A model generated the notes under the pieces. That model did no database searches. It was given only the letters and a program-made list of their open reading frames with translations, and was not told the origin of the DNA. A stretch of 64,000 nt of DNA from Lamellibrachia columna. Lineage: Eukaryota > Annelida > Polychaeta > Sabellida > Siboglinidae. The stretch spans positions 34,576,976-34,640,975 of the forward strand of contig OY759267.1 of NCBI GenBank assembly GCA_963662155.1, read 5' to 3'. The translations under genes were made by a program, and so were the position numbers. Shown here in pieces: positions 30,200-40,830 of this stretch. Positions within the stretch are counted from its first letter, which is position 1; every line of letters starts with the position of its first letter.

Positions 30200-32539
30200 C
30201 TACTTTCTGCTGGCATAACTGTGATCAGCAGACTTTCGTGATCGCAATGAATAAAGATGATCTTCCCTGTTTGCAGTTGGCAGTGTTGTCTTTCTGCGGC
30301 GACTCCTTGTGACCACTGGCTTAACTACTGCTGCTGGCGTTTCTGAAGCTGGCCTTTTCTTCCCTTTACGAGTAGATGGTTTTGGATCAAGCTGACACTT
30401 CAGGTATCGATCTTCTGGACGGCAGTTTCTGTTTGAATCGAAGTAGTTCTGCATGCGCTTTAACTTGGTATGACGGATATGCAGACGCACTGATGATCGA
30501 CGTTTGTATTGTCTCTGGTATTCCACCTCATGCTGGATTTGCTTGACAGCTCTAGCGACCTGTCCACCTCTCGTAATAGGACAATGTACATTCTCCAACT
30601 TGCGCAGCATTGAATTCCCCGCTCCATAATTTATGCGATCGATCACTGAACTCACTCGTCCATGTGCATTTCTACTGAATTTAACATTCTTCGGCAATGA
30701 AGCACTGAATGATCGGTTAATGGATTCATTCTTGTCAGTTGTAAGTCTGTGTCGTGTCATCTGGAGTGCTGAATTTCCAAGTCGCATTTCTATTAATCCT
30801 TTAAGTGTTGCTCGGTCTTCATCTGTCATATTGAGTCGTGTCAGGCCACATGCCTTCAAATGCTGTGACCTTTTCCACCAGTTGTTTCGCTTGCCTCCAC
30901 GACAGACAATTCCATGTCGGTGGGTGACAGTTCTGACATGAGCCAGAATAACAGTCCAGTGTTGCTTGGTTTATTTTTGGCATCTTAGTAGTTGTCATTC
31001 TTATGTCACCAGCATAAAGTGTGGCCTTTTCCACCAGTTGTTTCGCTTGCCTCCACGACAGACAATTCCATGTCGGTGGGTGACAGTTCTGACATGAGCC
31101 AGAATAACAGTCCAGTGTTGCTTGGATTATCTTTGGCATCTTAGTAGTTATCATTCTAATGTCACCAGCATAAAGTGTAGATTTTCTGGCATCGTGTTCT
31201 TACATCCTCTGCAAAAATTTTCTTGTTTTCAGCTCTCACCATGGCATTCTCTCCCGGGAACATTCTGGATGAGAAAGATGCTCTCATGATATGTCAGAAC
31301 TGTGTCTGACCGAGATGTGTTGTGTCAGCCTGCCGTTCTGCCGCGACTGTTGGCATGGCATCCTGTAACCCATGAAATGCTTTCGCATCACCGTCTGTTG
31401 CAACGAATTTTAGTCCGACCTGTTGCTGGGCAAAGCTCACTCCGATTTGGCGGCCTATTTCATATTCTGACATTGGATCGACCACACGAATCGTGGCTGT
31501 ACATCCTTGATGGCCTGTGCACGACACATTTTGACCTTGATTGCGAAGTGATGAGCCTAGTTTGCATAGCTTGTTTTCCATGTGAAAACCTAGAATCCCA
31601 TGCTTGTCCGTCTGCCATTCAATCGCGGTTCCCACTGCTTGACTTGCACTCTGTCCACAACCGTAGCTGTTTTTCAGGGATGTTGAGTTGTACCTCACAT
31701 CCATGCTTATATTGATTGGTGCATTTGCTGGAAGACCACGCAGAACATTTATCTCTGGTTTTTTCCCTCTTCTGCTGTAGGTCATCAGTCGTGGACTGAG
31801 AAGTAATTGTGGCAACCCGGTTGGATGTCCTTTGCATCCCGCTTCGACTTGGGGGAGATGTGTTTGTTGTGGGCAGAATGTGTCGCAACTTTGTGTTTCC
31901 CATCGTTGTATCTTGTAGTCCTACATGGATGGCTACATTTGGAGCACACGGTTTCTGACCACGATTGCCCGTGTTTACTTCGGAATACAGTTTATACATA
32001 CGTGACTTGTAGTGACAGGCTGTACAGGACAATGACTGTTGCCAACACAAACCAAATTTTTTCTCATGTACTTCGAAGTGTGGAAGAATACATGTGTCCT
32101 CTCTGCTAGCATGCTTTTTAAAGCAATCATTCCACATTGCTGCATTTTTGTCCACACTAAGTAGACGCATTCCAGAAACTGCATGAGTATCTGTCTGTAC
32201 GTCAGCTTGAAGATAGATGACTGTTAGGTCAGGGCATTGATCAAGCTGTGGCCGTAGAATTTTGCTCGTGCCTGGCCGACCCTCTGCGTCTGAAACTGCC
32301 AGCAATCCTGAAGGAGTGGTTTGCACCACTCTGTCAAAGTCATCCTGGCTTAGCCGTGGCAACCAAACCCCACTGTTAACCCCATTGGGTTCCTGTTGGA
32401 TTGCTGCATCTGATGGTTTGTGGTAACAGTGGCCGGTCTTGAAGCCACCAATTTTCATCTTAATTCCACCAGCAGGTGGACATTTCTCCTCACTCTTTCT
32501 ACTACTACTACTACTACTATCATGTGTTGTCTCCTCCAT
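30200..32539 (-). pseudogene. Mutator-like transposase gene, broken
   Basis: Starts at ATG 32,539 (MEETTHDS). In order: a Ser-rich start; the KMKIGGFKTGHC and GVWLPRLSQDDFDRVV blocks; a Cys/His region (GLCW, CTACHYKSRMYKLY) typical of Mutator-like transposases of invertebrates (PF20700-like); PPSRSGMQRTSNRV; then, after a frameshift near 31,815, the catalytic core with ISMDVRYNS (first acidic residue), QAVGTAIEWQ and FVATDGDAKAFHG (second acidic residue). A stop falls near 31,296 after THLGQTQF, and a second shift lies near 31,230 before AEDVRTRCQKIYTLYAGDI. The C-terminal part (30,200-30,859: LNMTDEDRATLKGL, SLPKNVKFSRNAHGR, RAVKQIQHEVEYQ) is intact. At least three breaks make it inactive. 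The family cuts and pastes DNA. Confidence 0.85.
30869..31180 (-). repeat. 156-bp internal tandem duplication in the transposase
   Basis: 30,869-31,024 and 31,025-31,180 are near-identical. Each carries the Cys-rich segment DCYSGSCQNC, and each has the same apparent 4-base insertion that shifts the frame before the CRGGKRNNWW block. The frameshift therefore came first. Confidence 0.9.
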
Positions 32540-33058
32540 TGTAAAATCCCAGGTAAATCCAAGTAAAATTACTAATGAAAGTGACAAAACCGTTATCTGA
32601 ATGCAAACACGTCTAATACGCCTGAGAAAACAGATGACAGTGACAGGAGACCGGCATATTAGGGGGGGGGGGTGGGGACATATTCAAACTAGTGCAGCCT
32701 CCCTCTGATAATTTACATCAAAGCAGAACAAGTGACATTATAATATAATTACTTAGCAGTCAACTTTTGTTTATTTCAGTTAATTAGACACAGTCACCTT
32801 TACTCAAGTCCATGTGAAGAGCACACATGTATTGGGAGTTGAGAAAATCCTGGACAGGCCCAGCTGTTATCTGATATGGCCTAGTGAGCTGACGTAACTG
32901 TTTCACATGGAAGGTGAGTTGTTTTTGAGGACTCCACTAAGTAGGTTATGTAATGTTATGCAATTCGACAAGTTGCGGTGTCTGGCTTTTCAGTATTCCA
33001 CACTCAAAGGTGATATTTGGGTCTGTTTACATAGGTGTATTGTGGCACCAGGTAAAAA
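32292..33058. repeat. Parent-like copy of the shared part of the 1.34-kb satellite
   Basis: From 32,292 (gaaactgccagcaatcctga) rightwards to the caccaggtaaa string at about 33,050 this sequence matches every unit of the array at 41.5-58.6 kb. To the left it continues as transposase, while the array units switch to other sequence. To the right it continues as RT relic, like the last array unit. Confidence 0.9.
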
Positions 33059-33079
33059 AATATACTTTCCTTTTCAGAT

Positions 33080-33480
33080 TTTTCAAAATGTTTCTGTCCA
33101 ACATGAATCCCTCTACCTTTCCCCGAGCATTCGCTCCCTGTTGTATCCGGCATCGCATTTCTACCTCTGAATGCTCATCCTCATTAACCATTCCTCCAAG
33201 TTACACAAAGCCATCCACTTGGTTGAACTCCTCATCATCCAAACTAATGTTCAAGTCCTCTCTCTGATGTCAAACACACATCTCTTCTGTCTTCTCCCGG
33301 CTCATTATCGGTCCGTGCTTCTTGAACATCCTCTTCCATTGCTCCAACACTTCCTGTAGTTCTTGTTTTTTGTCTGCTATCATGGCCAGATCGTTTGCAT
33401 ACATCCCCTTTCTGAGAACATCCTTCATGCTGATCTTCCTGCTGATTAGTGCCACCACCATGATAAAGAGTAAAGGGTCA
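33080..33480 (-). pseudogene. RT relic (non-LTR, YADD box region), copy A
   Basis: The reverse strand reads YANDLAMIADKKQELQEVLE and on to KHGPIMSREKTEEM, the palm and thumb of a non-LTR reverse transcriptase in which the catalytic YADD has become YAND. The 5' part is missing. A longer version lies at 39,480-40,285 and a third at 58,620-59,020. Confidence 0.75.
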
Positions 33481-33560
33481 TTTCCGTGCCTCTAACCGAT
33501 GTTAACTTTAAACTCTTCCGACAACCCATATCCAACCACAACTCTTGTTTTTGTTCTCAG

Positions 33561-33645
33561 GAACATGACAGTTATGGGTGTTGCACGCCATGACACAGAA
33601 CTTACTAAATACAACCAACTCATTACAAAGTCAGACTCCCAGATA
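33561..33645 (+). pseudogene. Exon-like segment, copy A
   Basis: After a tttttgttctcag acceptor: codons for NMTVMGVARHDTELTKYNQ and on to a 17-bp direct duplication (gtcagactcccagataa). Also present at 40,355 and 59,102. It has no recognised family. Three copies with the same acceptor suggest an exon carried along by duplication. Confidence 0.4.
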
Positions 33646-33756
33646 AGTCAGACTCCCAGATAAATTATTTTGTAATTTTTGTAAACTATTATAATGATCA
33701 AACTACAACACTGACTGATATGTATTGCCTGTATAGACTTGATGTCATCATTCCAG

Positions 33757-33915
33757 GTGCCACCATCAAACCTCAGTCACAACATGACTACATCAGTGGA
33801 CGACACAGAGCCATTCGATTACACAACAATTGACGTACCAGCAGTAAAGACGTCACGACAGGACGGCGTCGGTGTCACCTGGGACAAACCTCACAAGGAT
33901 GAGAACATCGGCAGC
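33757..33915 (+). pseudogene. Exon-like segment with lost splice donor, copy A
   Basis: Acceptor cattccag at 33,756, ATG at 33,784. Encodes MTTSVDDTEPFDYTTIDVPA and continues to WDKPHKDEN. In copy B the exon ends before GTAAGT; here that site reads ATAAGT, so the donor is destroyed and the read-through hydrophobic segment (SSWLMLIIALTAK) is probably intron. Family unknown. Confidence 0.5.
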
Positions 33916-33944
33916 ATAAGTTCTTGGCTCATGCTGATTATTGC

Positions 33945-34310
33945 ACTCACAGCCAAGTCAGTCTTTACGCAGACATTACAGCTTACTGGAAGTGTAAAGT
34001 GATTGTTGTACTCACAGCCCAGTCAGTCTTTACACAGATATTACCGCTTCCTTGAAGTGTAAAGTGATTGTTGTACTCACAGCCCAGTCAGTCTTTATTC
34101 CGACATTACAGCTGACTCGAATTGAAAAATTATTCTTCCACTCACATACCAGAGTCTTTATATAGGCCATACAACTGACTCAATGTGTCAAATAATTAAT
34201 GCACTCAAATACCAGTGAGTCTCTATACAGATATAACAGCTGACTTGTAGTGTAAAGTGATTTTTGCACTCGCAACCCGGTTAGTCTTTCACGGACATTA
34301 CAGCTTACTA
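33945..34310 (+). repeat. ~64-bp minisatellite, copy A (about 5-6 units)
   Basis: Units contain gtcagtctttacacagatatt, then acagct and agtgtaaagtgattgttg. Shorter than the same array in copy B at 59,495-60,190. Confidence 0.9.
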
Positions 34311-34319
34311 GAAGTGTAA

Positions 34320-34745
34320 AGAGCTCTCTTGCTCTTGCATGAAAAACACGCGGGAAGGAGTTGTAGAGCGAACTGCCCCAGGGGGCACCAATATGGCTTT
34401 TTGGGGTATTTTTACTGCTGCAAATGTTGATCCTTTTATGGTCGTCGGCACACTGCTTCAAATGTTCATCCTATCATTCCACTAGTATTCAACAGATTTG
34501 TAATATAGATGTAATGTTTGGTCGAATTATATATATTTTTGGAATGGAACCATTGGTTGATTCAGACAGAAAAGGAAGCATTTAAGTAGACAGGTTTTCT
34601 TACACCTATGTGTAACAAGATATTTGTAAAAAAATGTGTAACATATTCACATGGCCTGCATTAAAAGAAGCTGTAGAAAGTTTGACCCTATCATTTATTG
34701 GCTTTTGGGATGATGAAATGACGACATCTGTTAATATCATTGCAG
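34320..34745. other. No gene; intron-like sequence
   Basis: Ends in a polypyrimidine/AG acceptor (tatcattgcag, 34,745). Nothing else recognised. Confidence 0.4.
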
Positions 34746-34853
34746 ACACAATGGGTCAGCTCTTTACTCCATCTCTCGTGAGTAGTACGTCACCACGAAG
34801 AAGTGAGTTGGTTGTTGTGCATCAATCAGCTGAGATTTCCCCAGAAGCATATG
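34746..34853 (+). CDS. 108-nt symmetric exon, unknown gene, copy A
   Basis: Acceptor cattgcag at 34,745, consensus donor GTAAGT at 34,854, phase 1 at both ends, reading TMGQLFTPSLVSSTSPRRSE onward to ISPEAYG. It is kept open with identical length in copy B (60,655-60,762) with only two visible residue changes, which supports a real exon. Possibly the same gene as the 33,757 exon, though phases do not join directly. Family not recognised. Confidence 0.5.
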
Positions 34854-35099
34854 GTAAGTGAGCAAGGAATATATATTTAGACTGAATTAATATTACACCA
34901 TTAATTATTTCAATACTATGCGGGAAAGTTCATTTTGGCAAAAGTGTACCCTGTACGTGAAAACGCCCACATACAAATGTATTTATTATTACCTTTGTTA
35001 AATTTAATTTATATAAATGTTATAACTTATTGTATTATTAAAAAAAATACCGTTGCAGTCGACGGTCCAACATAATGAAGATATTGCCATATGGTTTCT
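34854..35099. other. Intron-like sequence
   Basis: AT-rich stretch downstream of a strong donor; no feature. Confidence 0.4.
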
Positions 35100-35720
35100 C
35101 CTGGAAGTGTTTAAGGACAATCAATGCAGACTGTTCTGGCGACACAGCAAATGGTCAAGTGTTGACTGAATTAATACCATTCAGTGAACCATGTGTAGGT
35201 GTTAAATCTGTTATTGACCAGACTTGAGCGGATCTACACACTGGGTAGTGGGTCCAGGAAGTGTATGGAAGGAGACCATTTTCTTGCTGAAGCTATCTGC
35301 CGCATTTGATACCATTGGTCACAGGACAACTTATTAAAAGTGTGTCAATGTGGTGTGGCATATATGGAACAGAGCTGGTTCTCATAATATTTAACTGATA
35401 GATGCAAAAGAATGAAGATAGCGAATTGTTTCTCAGCTACGTTCCCTACTTCACGTAATGTTCCTCAGGGTGTTTCACTCTCTACGCTACTCTACTTGGC
35501 TCAGTTATCCAACGTCACAACTTGGATCACCAAGTGTATGCTAATAAATCACAGACCTATGCTATTTTGGCTACATGAGATACAAATCACTTCCAAAACT
35601 AGCTCAGGGATTGTCTCCACAAAATCTTCCATTGGATGACAGAGACCACATTAAAGTTAAATGCAAATAAATCCGAGTTAGTTATTATTGGTGGGGTAAA
35701 TTTTGCATGTCTATTTGAAT
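35100..35720 (+). pseudogene. Highly decayed non-LTR RT relic, copy A
   Basis: Reading across frames recovers LSAAFDTIGH near 35,300 (the usual LDLSAAFDT box), VPQGVSLSTLLY near 35,458 (VPQGSVLGPLLF box) and TTLKLNANKSELVIIGG near 35,648 (thumb). Order and spacing fit a Jockey/L2-type reverse transcriptase. Stops and shifts in every block show it is dead, and the YADD box itself is not readable. Confidence 0.75.
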
Positions 35721-36585
35721 CGATTAGGTGCGCACAATATGTTGCAAGACGTTTCCTTATGTGTCAGACTTTAGATTGCATGTAGAGAAGGAAATTAAAA
35801 TCAAAACGTGTGGAAAGCATTAGCTTAACAGTGTCGCCTGGCTGTTCTTCGATGAGAACAAATTTGCATGTTTGCTGGAGTGCCATAAAACACTAATATT
35901 ATATAGCCTTTTTGTTTAGGGAGTGACGTAGAGTGATATAATGAAAGCATTGATTTACTAAAATGCAAGGAAGGACATCAACGTAATAATTTACATGTAA
36001 TTGATTACGGATTGACAGACGTTTGCTACGATGACAATAAAACTGATGCCGATTGACCAACTAATGCGAATCGAGAATAATAACCTGAATCTGAATATGT
36101 AATGATCGATGTACTTTTGTTTAAAAAATAAGAGTCCAATGACGTGAGTGACACTTAGCATTATCTGCTATTTGGTTGCACCTCCTATCGGTCGCTGGAG
36201 AGACCAATCCACAGTCACCGGGTCTCTTATGGTTACATATCGAGCAGCTCTCAGGGGAGAGATTTGTCGGCCCCCAGACCTTCCTGTAGTTCTCCAGCCA
36301 AACTACTGACAATCCCTATATGTTGAACTTGTAACCTCCTATGACAACACGACAACCCGTTTATATAGTAGGTAAACCTATTTAGCTGAATTTGTGGTGT
36401 GAACTCTTGAAACAGGTTAACTTTACATTTAACTGATATAACAACTACTAATTAAACAATTTAGTTAATTAGAATGTTTCTTATATGGCATTGTTCATGT
36501 TGTAATGCTGCAAAGTGTATAACATGCATAAATAATATTACTTCTCTATGTTATTGATATTGAATTATGCAGATCTAGTGGTGAA
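35721..36585. other. Non-coding, duplicated with copy B
   Basis: No gene. A reverse-strand open frame at 36,121-36,312 is identical in copy B simply because the copies are similar; no splice or domain evidence. Confidence 0.4.
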
Positions 36586-36589
36586 ATTA

Positions 36590-36625
36590 TGCGCATGCGC
36601 CGGAAGTTATCACTCTAAGATGGCG
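36590..36625 (+). promoter_or_regulatory. NRF1-ETS-YY1 promoter-like cluster, copy A
   Basis: TGCGCATGCGCC (36,590-36,601, NRF1 consensus), overlapping CCGGAAGT (36,600-36,607, ETS/GABP consensus), then AAGATGGCG (36,617-36,625, YY1-type element around an ATG). This trio is a hallmark of TATA-less animal promoters. The ATG at 36,620 opens only MASTRTLAV before a stop, though a GTGTAA donor-like string overlaps that stop, so a very short first coding exon is possible. Confidence 0.6.
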
Positions 36626-36659
36626 TCTACTAGAACGTTGGCCGTGTAATTGATATCAA

Positions 36660-38030
36660 CAACCCTACAAAACCCTGTCTTAGGAATACAACACACTCCA
36701 AGTGGAAAAGGTTTATTATTATATTGGCAATAGTATCATCGAACAGTTGTGATAACTGGTATGTCTGTTTATTATCTATGCATCTAGCAATTCCAACCGC
36801 CGTTACTTTTTATTAACTGTTACGTTAGCCAACAATAAGCCAAAACGCATAGAAAGTGTCTCGTCTCCTTGCCAGCAACAGTCTAGCCAAATTTTCGTGC
36901 GACTAATACACAGTCATCAGTTGCATCAGAAGCAGAAAAACATAGTTGTCACTAATAAGTAATCTGTCCCAATACATTAATCAAAACTCCATATGAAATG
37001 ATCAATCGTTTGTAGAATGAATAAAATATGTATCAGAATTAAAACCATATCAAATATGTGTACTCCGTAGTACAGATATTATTTATCTACAAAGCCAAAT
37101 AATGTTTATACACAAATCTTCCGCATTCTGGTAGGTCACAAAGTCCCTGTTTATAATGCTCCATTTGTTAGTAGCTGTCTCGAATCATCTCTTTCTTCAC
37201 CAATCTGGTCCGACTGGCTGTCAACGCAATGCATTTCTACCTATCTAGATGAGATCAGCTTTTACAGAGAACACCACATGAAGCACGCAGCGTGTGCTAT
37301 TGATATACAACGTATGTTGAAGTAGATAACATGCACTCCAACACGGATGTAGCTCACGAAATGCTATCTTGCACACTCCTCCATATTTCTCCAATTGATC
37401 ATTCTTCGGTCATGGTAGGCCGTACACCGTATACCAATTTTTGGAAGAAGAATCACCAACTTCGCATGGATTGCTATATAAGACACGCTAAATGCAAGAA
37501 CTCCCCGCATGCTGGCTGGTAAACAGGAATGAACCATTGTGGTATGTTGTCTGTGCTGGCGGAAGTAATCAACGAACTACGACACGCATTGTCCATGCGC
37601 TCGGACGGCGTTGTCCTGTTTGCATAACATAATCTATTGCACCACCACGCCTTGACACCTGTCAACGCCCTGAATGACGTTGTAATCCTCACTTAGAAGC
37701 GCAATTTCTATGTCGCAATTATTCTGGTGTCCTAATTGTATCGACACATGCGTGTTCTATTGAGGATACGTAATCGTTCTGTTTACAGCAATTTTCTCAA
37801 CATGGTTACACCAAAAAATAATAGTACGCATCAGTTAGTGTACGTTCAGTGTTCAAAGTGTTTTACACTTCACACCTAGCGCACCTGTTCATTCCAACTC
37901 CATCTCGACTTCTCTGGGAAGCACTCAGCCATGCTGCAGTTACTGCTCGAAGACCATTCGTACGTATAATCACCACTGCATATAGCCAGATACTCATTCA
38001 TACAAACGAATGAGCTGTGGCAACGTTCGG
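36660..38030. other. No gene recognised, duplicated with copy B
   Basis: Short open frames at 37,331-37,522 (+) and 37,474-37,692 (-) recur in copy B with few changes but carry no motif or splice evidence. Confidence 0.4.
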
Positions 38031-38039
38031 TGAAACAAA

Positions 38040-38640
38040 TTGCCAAAGCTTCGAAACGGCAGCAAGACGGTTCAAGCTAGGGTTTTCACGACTGGGAGCC
38101 TGACGTTCTATCTGGAACGTTGTCACGCCCCATTCGATGGGAGAGAAGGAGAAGGGTCAGAGAAGAAGCGAGGAAGGGAGAGGAGGCAGCGCGGGAGGGA
38201 GATATGCCGTTTGTTTGTTAATGCAGACATGTACAAGTGTTTAGCAATATTTAATATGGCCATGGTTCGCACCACGGTGTAGCTTACTCATGCGCGCATC
38301 TTACTGCTAACACTAGTACGAAAAGTAAAATAATAAACCGCGCAAAAACAAATGTTGCAACATAGGCCTCTATAGCTCAATGCACATACCAGCTCATATC
38401 ACGGCATGTGGCTTTTATTAAACGTCGGCAGGGAAGCGTGTCTGCGTATCAGTGTTTGTTACACACGTGTATCCTGGTACAAAGTCAACACTTGTGTCGC
38501 ACGCGGTGTCTTTGATGGGGAGCGTTGAATGCTATATCAAAGATGACTGATTGTTTGCTATAATGTTTACATCATCTAACGTGTGTCATGAAACGAAACT
38601 AGCATTGGTATCGCATCAAAGAGACGTCGGAGTCGTGCAT
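38040..38640. other. Unassigned sequence beyond the compared duplication
   Basis: Contains a purine-rich (gag/aag) stretch near 38,140-38,200. The 80-codon ORF over it (38,040-38,282) is unsupported. Confidence 0.4.
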
Positions 38641-38656
38641 CAGTGCTTCACTTGAC

Positions 38657-38936
38657 CTGGATGGAGGCAGAGTCTTGTAAGAGCAGTTGCTGTAGACGTG
38701 GGCGAATGGATGAAGATTGGGTGACGTCGAGCAAGACAAATATGTATTTGGGCAGCGGTTTGATGCTGCCGAGCGCCGTCGTCATCAGTTCGCTGTCGTC
38801 GATGAACTGTCGCATCAAACATACGACCACATTGTCGCCGTTGTCGAAGCCTCCTATTTTCGAGGCGCCGACGTCGTCGCGATCACCGACGTAGAGACGC
38901 AATCCCCACTCGTCTTCGACGTGTTTCAATAGTTGA
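38657..38936 (-). CDS. Possible TIR-domain exon
   Basis: Reverse-strand exon between an acceptor (gtttgcag, exon starts 38,936) and a donor (CCAG|GTCAAG, exon ends 38,657). G/C-ending codons are abundant, unlike the surroundings. It reads LLKHVEDEWGLRLYVGDRDD, then NGDNVVVCLMRQFIDDSEL, a YIFVLLD strand and IRPRLQQLLL. Order and spacing resemble the middle and end of a TIR domain: the box 2 position (RDxxPG) is DRDDVGA, followed by the strand-helix-strand block and the L-L-x-P ... LL segment. Box 1 (DAFISY) would be on another exon and the terminal FW box is absent. TIR domains signal in animal innate immunity or act as NADases. The opposite strand is also open, so this call is tentative. Confidence 0.45.
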
Positions 38937-39011
38937 CTGCAAACTTAGCGCGAGATTATCGCGAAGCCGCCCTGGCAATAGACAAAGTTAGCGGCGTGTT
39001 GGATTTACAGT

Positions 39012-39480
39012 GAGCTCACAGTTGTTCTAATAAATCAGTATTTGTGCTGAGTAGTAATGGCTTATGTTTTGGTAACCAGATTGATTTGTTTAATGTTTTT
39101 ATTTATACTTTCACTGTACATCCTTCTTGTCAAAGGATATTTGATTTTTTATGAGCATGCTGTAGTCAAGAAAAGTACGTCGTTTATATAAGTACAACCA
39201 TATGGTAAAATGCATATTGCTCAAACAAAGATACAAATGAGATATTGATTTTGTAAATATTTAGCAAATATTCTATTGAAATAATGTTTTTTCTCATAAG
39301 CAATTTATACACTGCTTATGAAAATGTTGACCATATTATTGGGTTTATTAAACATAACTTTTTTTTACCAAACTAACGGTGCTTTTCCTCTTTTTTCACT
39401 GATGTTCATGGGTTAGGTTCAGGTAAAATATTGTCCAGTCATTCTTTCTTCTTTTCTTTCCAAACTTTTTTTATCGGCTG
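39012..39480. repeat. ~470-bp repeat, copy 1
   Basis: Matches 40,831-41,290 (starts gttctaataaatcagtattt). Followed by the RT relic in this copy, and by the satellite array in the other. Confidence 0.9.
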
Positions 39481-40285
39481 CCCCCTCTCCATCTTTCATC
39501 TTCCCCCGATCTTCTCATATCCCACCTCACGCAGTCCTTCGATCTTAGCTGTTCGTTCCCCTTTTCTTGCATCCTTGATGTTTTTTCAACTTTCTCTTCC
39601 ACTCTCTTTACTAGTATGTCTGCATCCATGCTTACCATGTGGCCTGCCCATTTCAACTTGCTTCTCACCAATCTTCCGGTTGAACTGTTTTGTTGCATCA
39701 CATATTTCGTCAGGTCGTTCATCTTTCTTTCGTCAACCCTCTTTGTTCGTGTTATTCGACAAAACCAGAACCAACTTTCAGGTGCTGTTGTTGTTCTGTC
39801 AACGCCACTGTCTCCAGATACAGATTAAGGCATGCTTGTGTAACACAAGCTCTCAGGACTTTCCTTTTCAGCTTTTTCAAAATGTTTCTGTCCAACATGA
39901 CTCCCTCAACCTTTCCCCAAGCATTCGCTCCCTGTTGTATCCGGCATCGCATTTCTACCTCTGAATGCTCATCCTCATTAACCATTCCTCCAAATTACAC
40001 AAAGCCATCCACTTGGTTGAACTCCTTATCATCCAAACTAATGTTCAAGTCCTCTCTCTGATGTCAAACCCACATCTCTCCTGTCTTCTCCCGGCTCATT
40101 ATCGGTCCGTGCTTCTTGAACATCCCCTTCCATTGCTCCAACACTTCCTGTAGTTCTTGTTTTTTGTCTGCTATCATGGCCAGATCGTTTGCATACATCC
40201 CCTTCCTAAGAACATCCTTCATGCTGATATTCCTGCTGATTAGTGCCACCACCATGATAAAGAGTAAAGGGTCATTTCCTTGCCT
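39480..40285 (-). pseudogene. RT relic (non-LTR), longest copy
   Basis: The reverse strand holds YANDLAMIADKKQELQEVLE (40,064-40,255), then EDEHSEVEMRCRIQQGANAW and on to VTQACLNLYLETVALTEQQ (39,752-39,985), and a C-terminal KLKWAGHMVSMDADI block (39,471-39,722). This order is typical of the RT thumb and the tail of RTE/Jockey-like polyproteins (KLRWAGHV). Frames change between blocks. The N-terminal endonuclease and fingers are absent. Confidence 0.75.
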
Positions 40286-40354
40286 CTAATCGATGTTAAC
40301 TTTAAACTCTTCCGACAACCCACATCCAACTACAACTCTTCTTTTTGTTCTCAG

Positions 40355-40445
40355 GAACATGACAGTTCTGGGTGTTGCTCGCCATGACACAGAACTGACT
40401 GAATACAACCAATTCATTACAAAGTCAGACTCCCAGATAAGTACA
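40355..40445 (+). pseudogene. Exon-like segment, third copy
   Basis: After ttttgttctcag: NMTVLGVARHDTELTEYNQF and on to ITKSDSQI. Equivalent to the segments at 33,561 and 59,102, with the cleanest reading of the three. Confidence 0.4.
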
Positions 40446-40482
40446 AAAGGTGTTGGAATGAACAGGTCAGCCAGGGAGTGAA

Positions 40483-40687
40483 CTGTTAAGCACGTTGAAC
40501 AATCCCAAGGAGTGGATACAGTGCTGTGTAAACATAACCATGCCTTTACTTTAGATGTTTTTGCAGGTGCTGCGGCAGCCAGGAACAATTTTGGTGGACC
40601 AAGAGTAAACAATATCAAGGGTCACTTCAATCGGATCGCGCTTGCCTATCCCCACTTTGTGTGTTGGTACAGGTTGGTGTCATAAGT
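40483..40687 (+). repeat. Dispersed gene-fragment repeat, copy 2
   Basis: Related to 20,350-20,535. After a tttttgcag acceptor (about 40,566) the exon reads AAARNNFGGPRVNNIKGHFN and on to a stop shortly after YPHFVCWY. Here the reading is open, unlike copy 1. It looks like a 3'-terminal exon of an unknown gene. Confidence 0.45.
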
Positions 40688-40830
40688 AGACATAACCGCC
40701 TTAGAAACAGGCCATTCATGGTGCTCTTGCAAATTCATTGGATTATGAGTGAAACAGACATTGCAAAAACTGTAACAATGAATTGTGGGGGAGGGGAGAA
40801 TGTCACATTAGATTGAGAAACTAACTTTTA

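Larger units (their letters stand above)
33059..38092 (+). repeat. Segmental duplication, copy A
   Basis: Almost colinear with 58,606-64,000. Contents in order: RT relic (33,080-33,480), exon-like segments at 33,561 and 33,757, a ~64-bp minisatellite, an exon at 34,746, a second RT relic (35,100-35,720), a promoter-like cluster at 36,590, then non-coding sequence. Copy B continues past the window end. Confidence 0.95.

Noticed and set aside
31302..31715. 137-codon + strand ORF
   Set aside because: Antisense to the catalytic core of the Mutator-like transposase.
33916..34002. Hydrophobic segment SSWLMLIIALTAK as a membrane helix
   Set aside because: It follows the GTAAGT donor in copy B, so it is most likely intron.
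38717..38932. + strand ORF overlapping the TIR-like exon
   Set aside because: It lacks an ATG and has no recognised motif; splice sites and domain-like blocks favour the - strand, though I keep some doubt.
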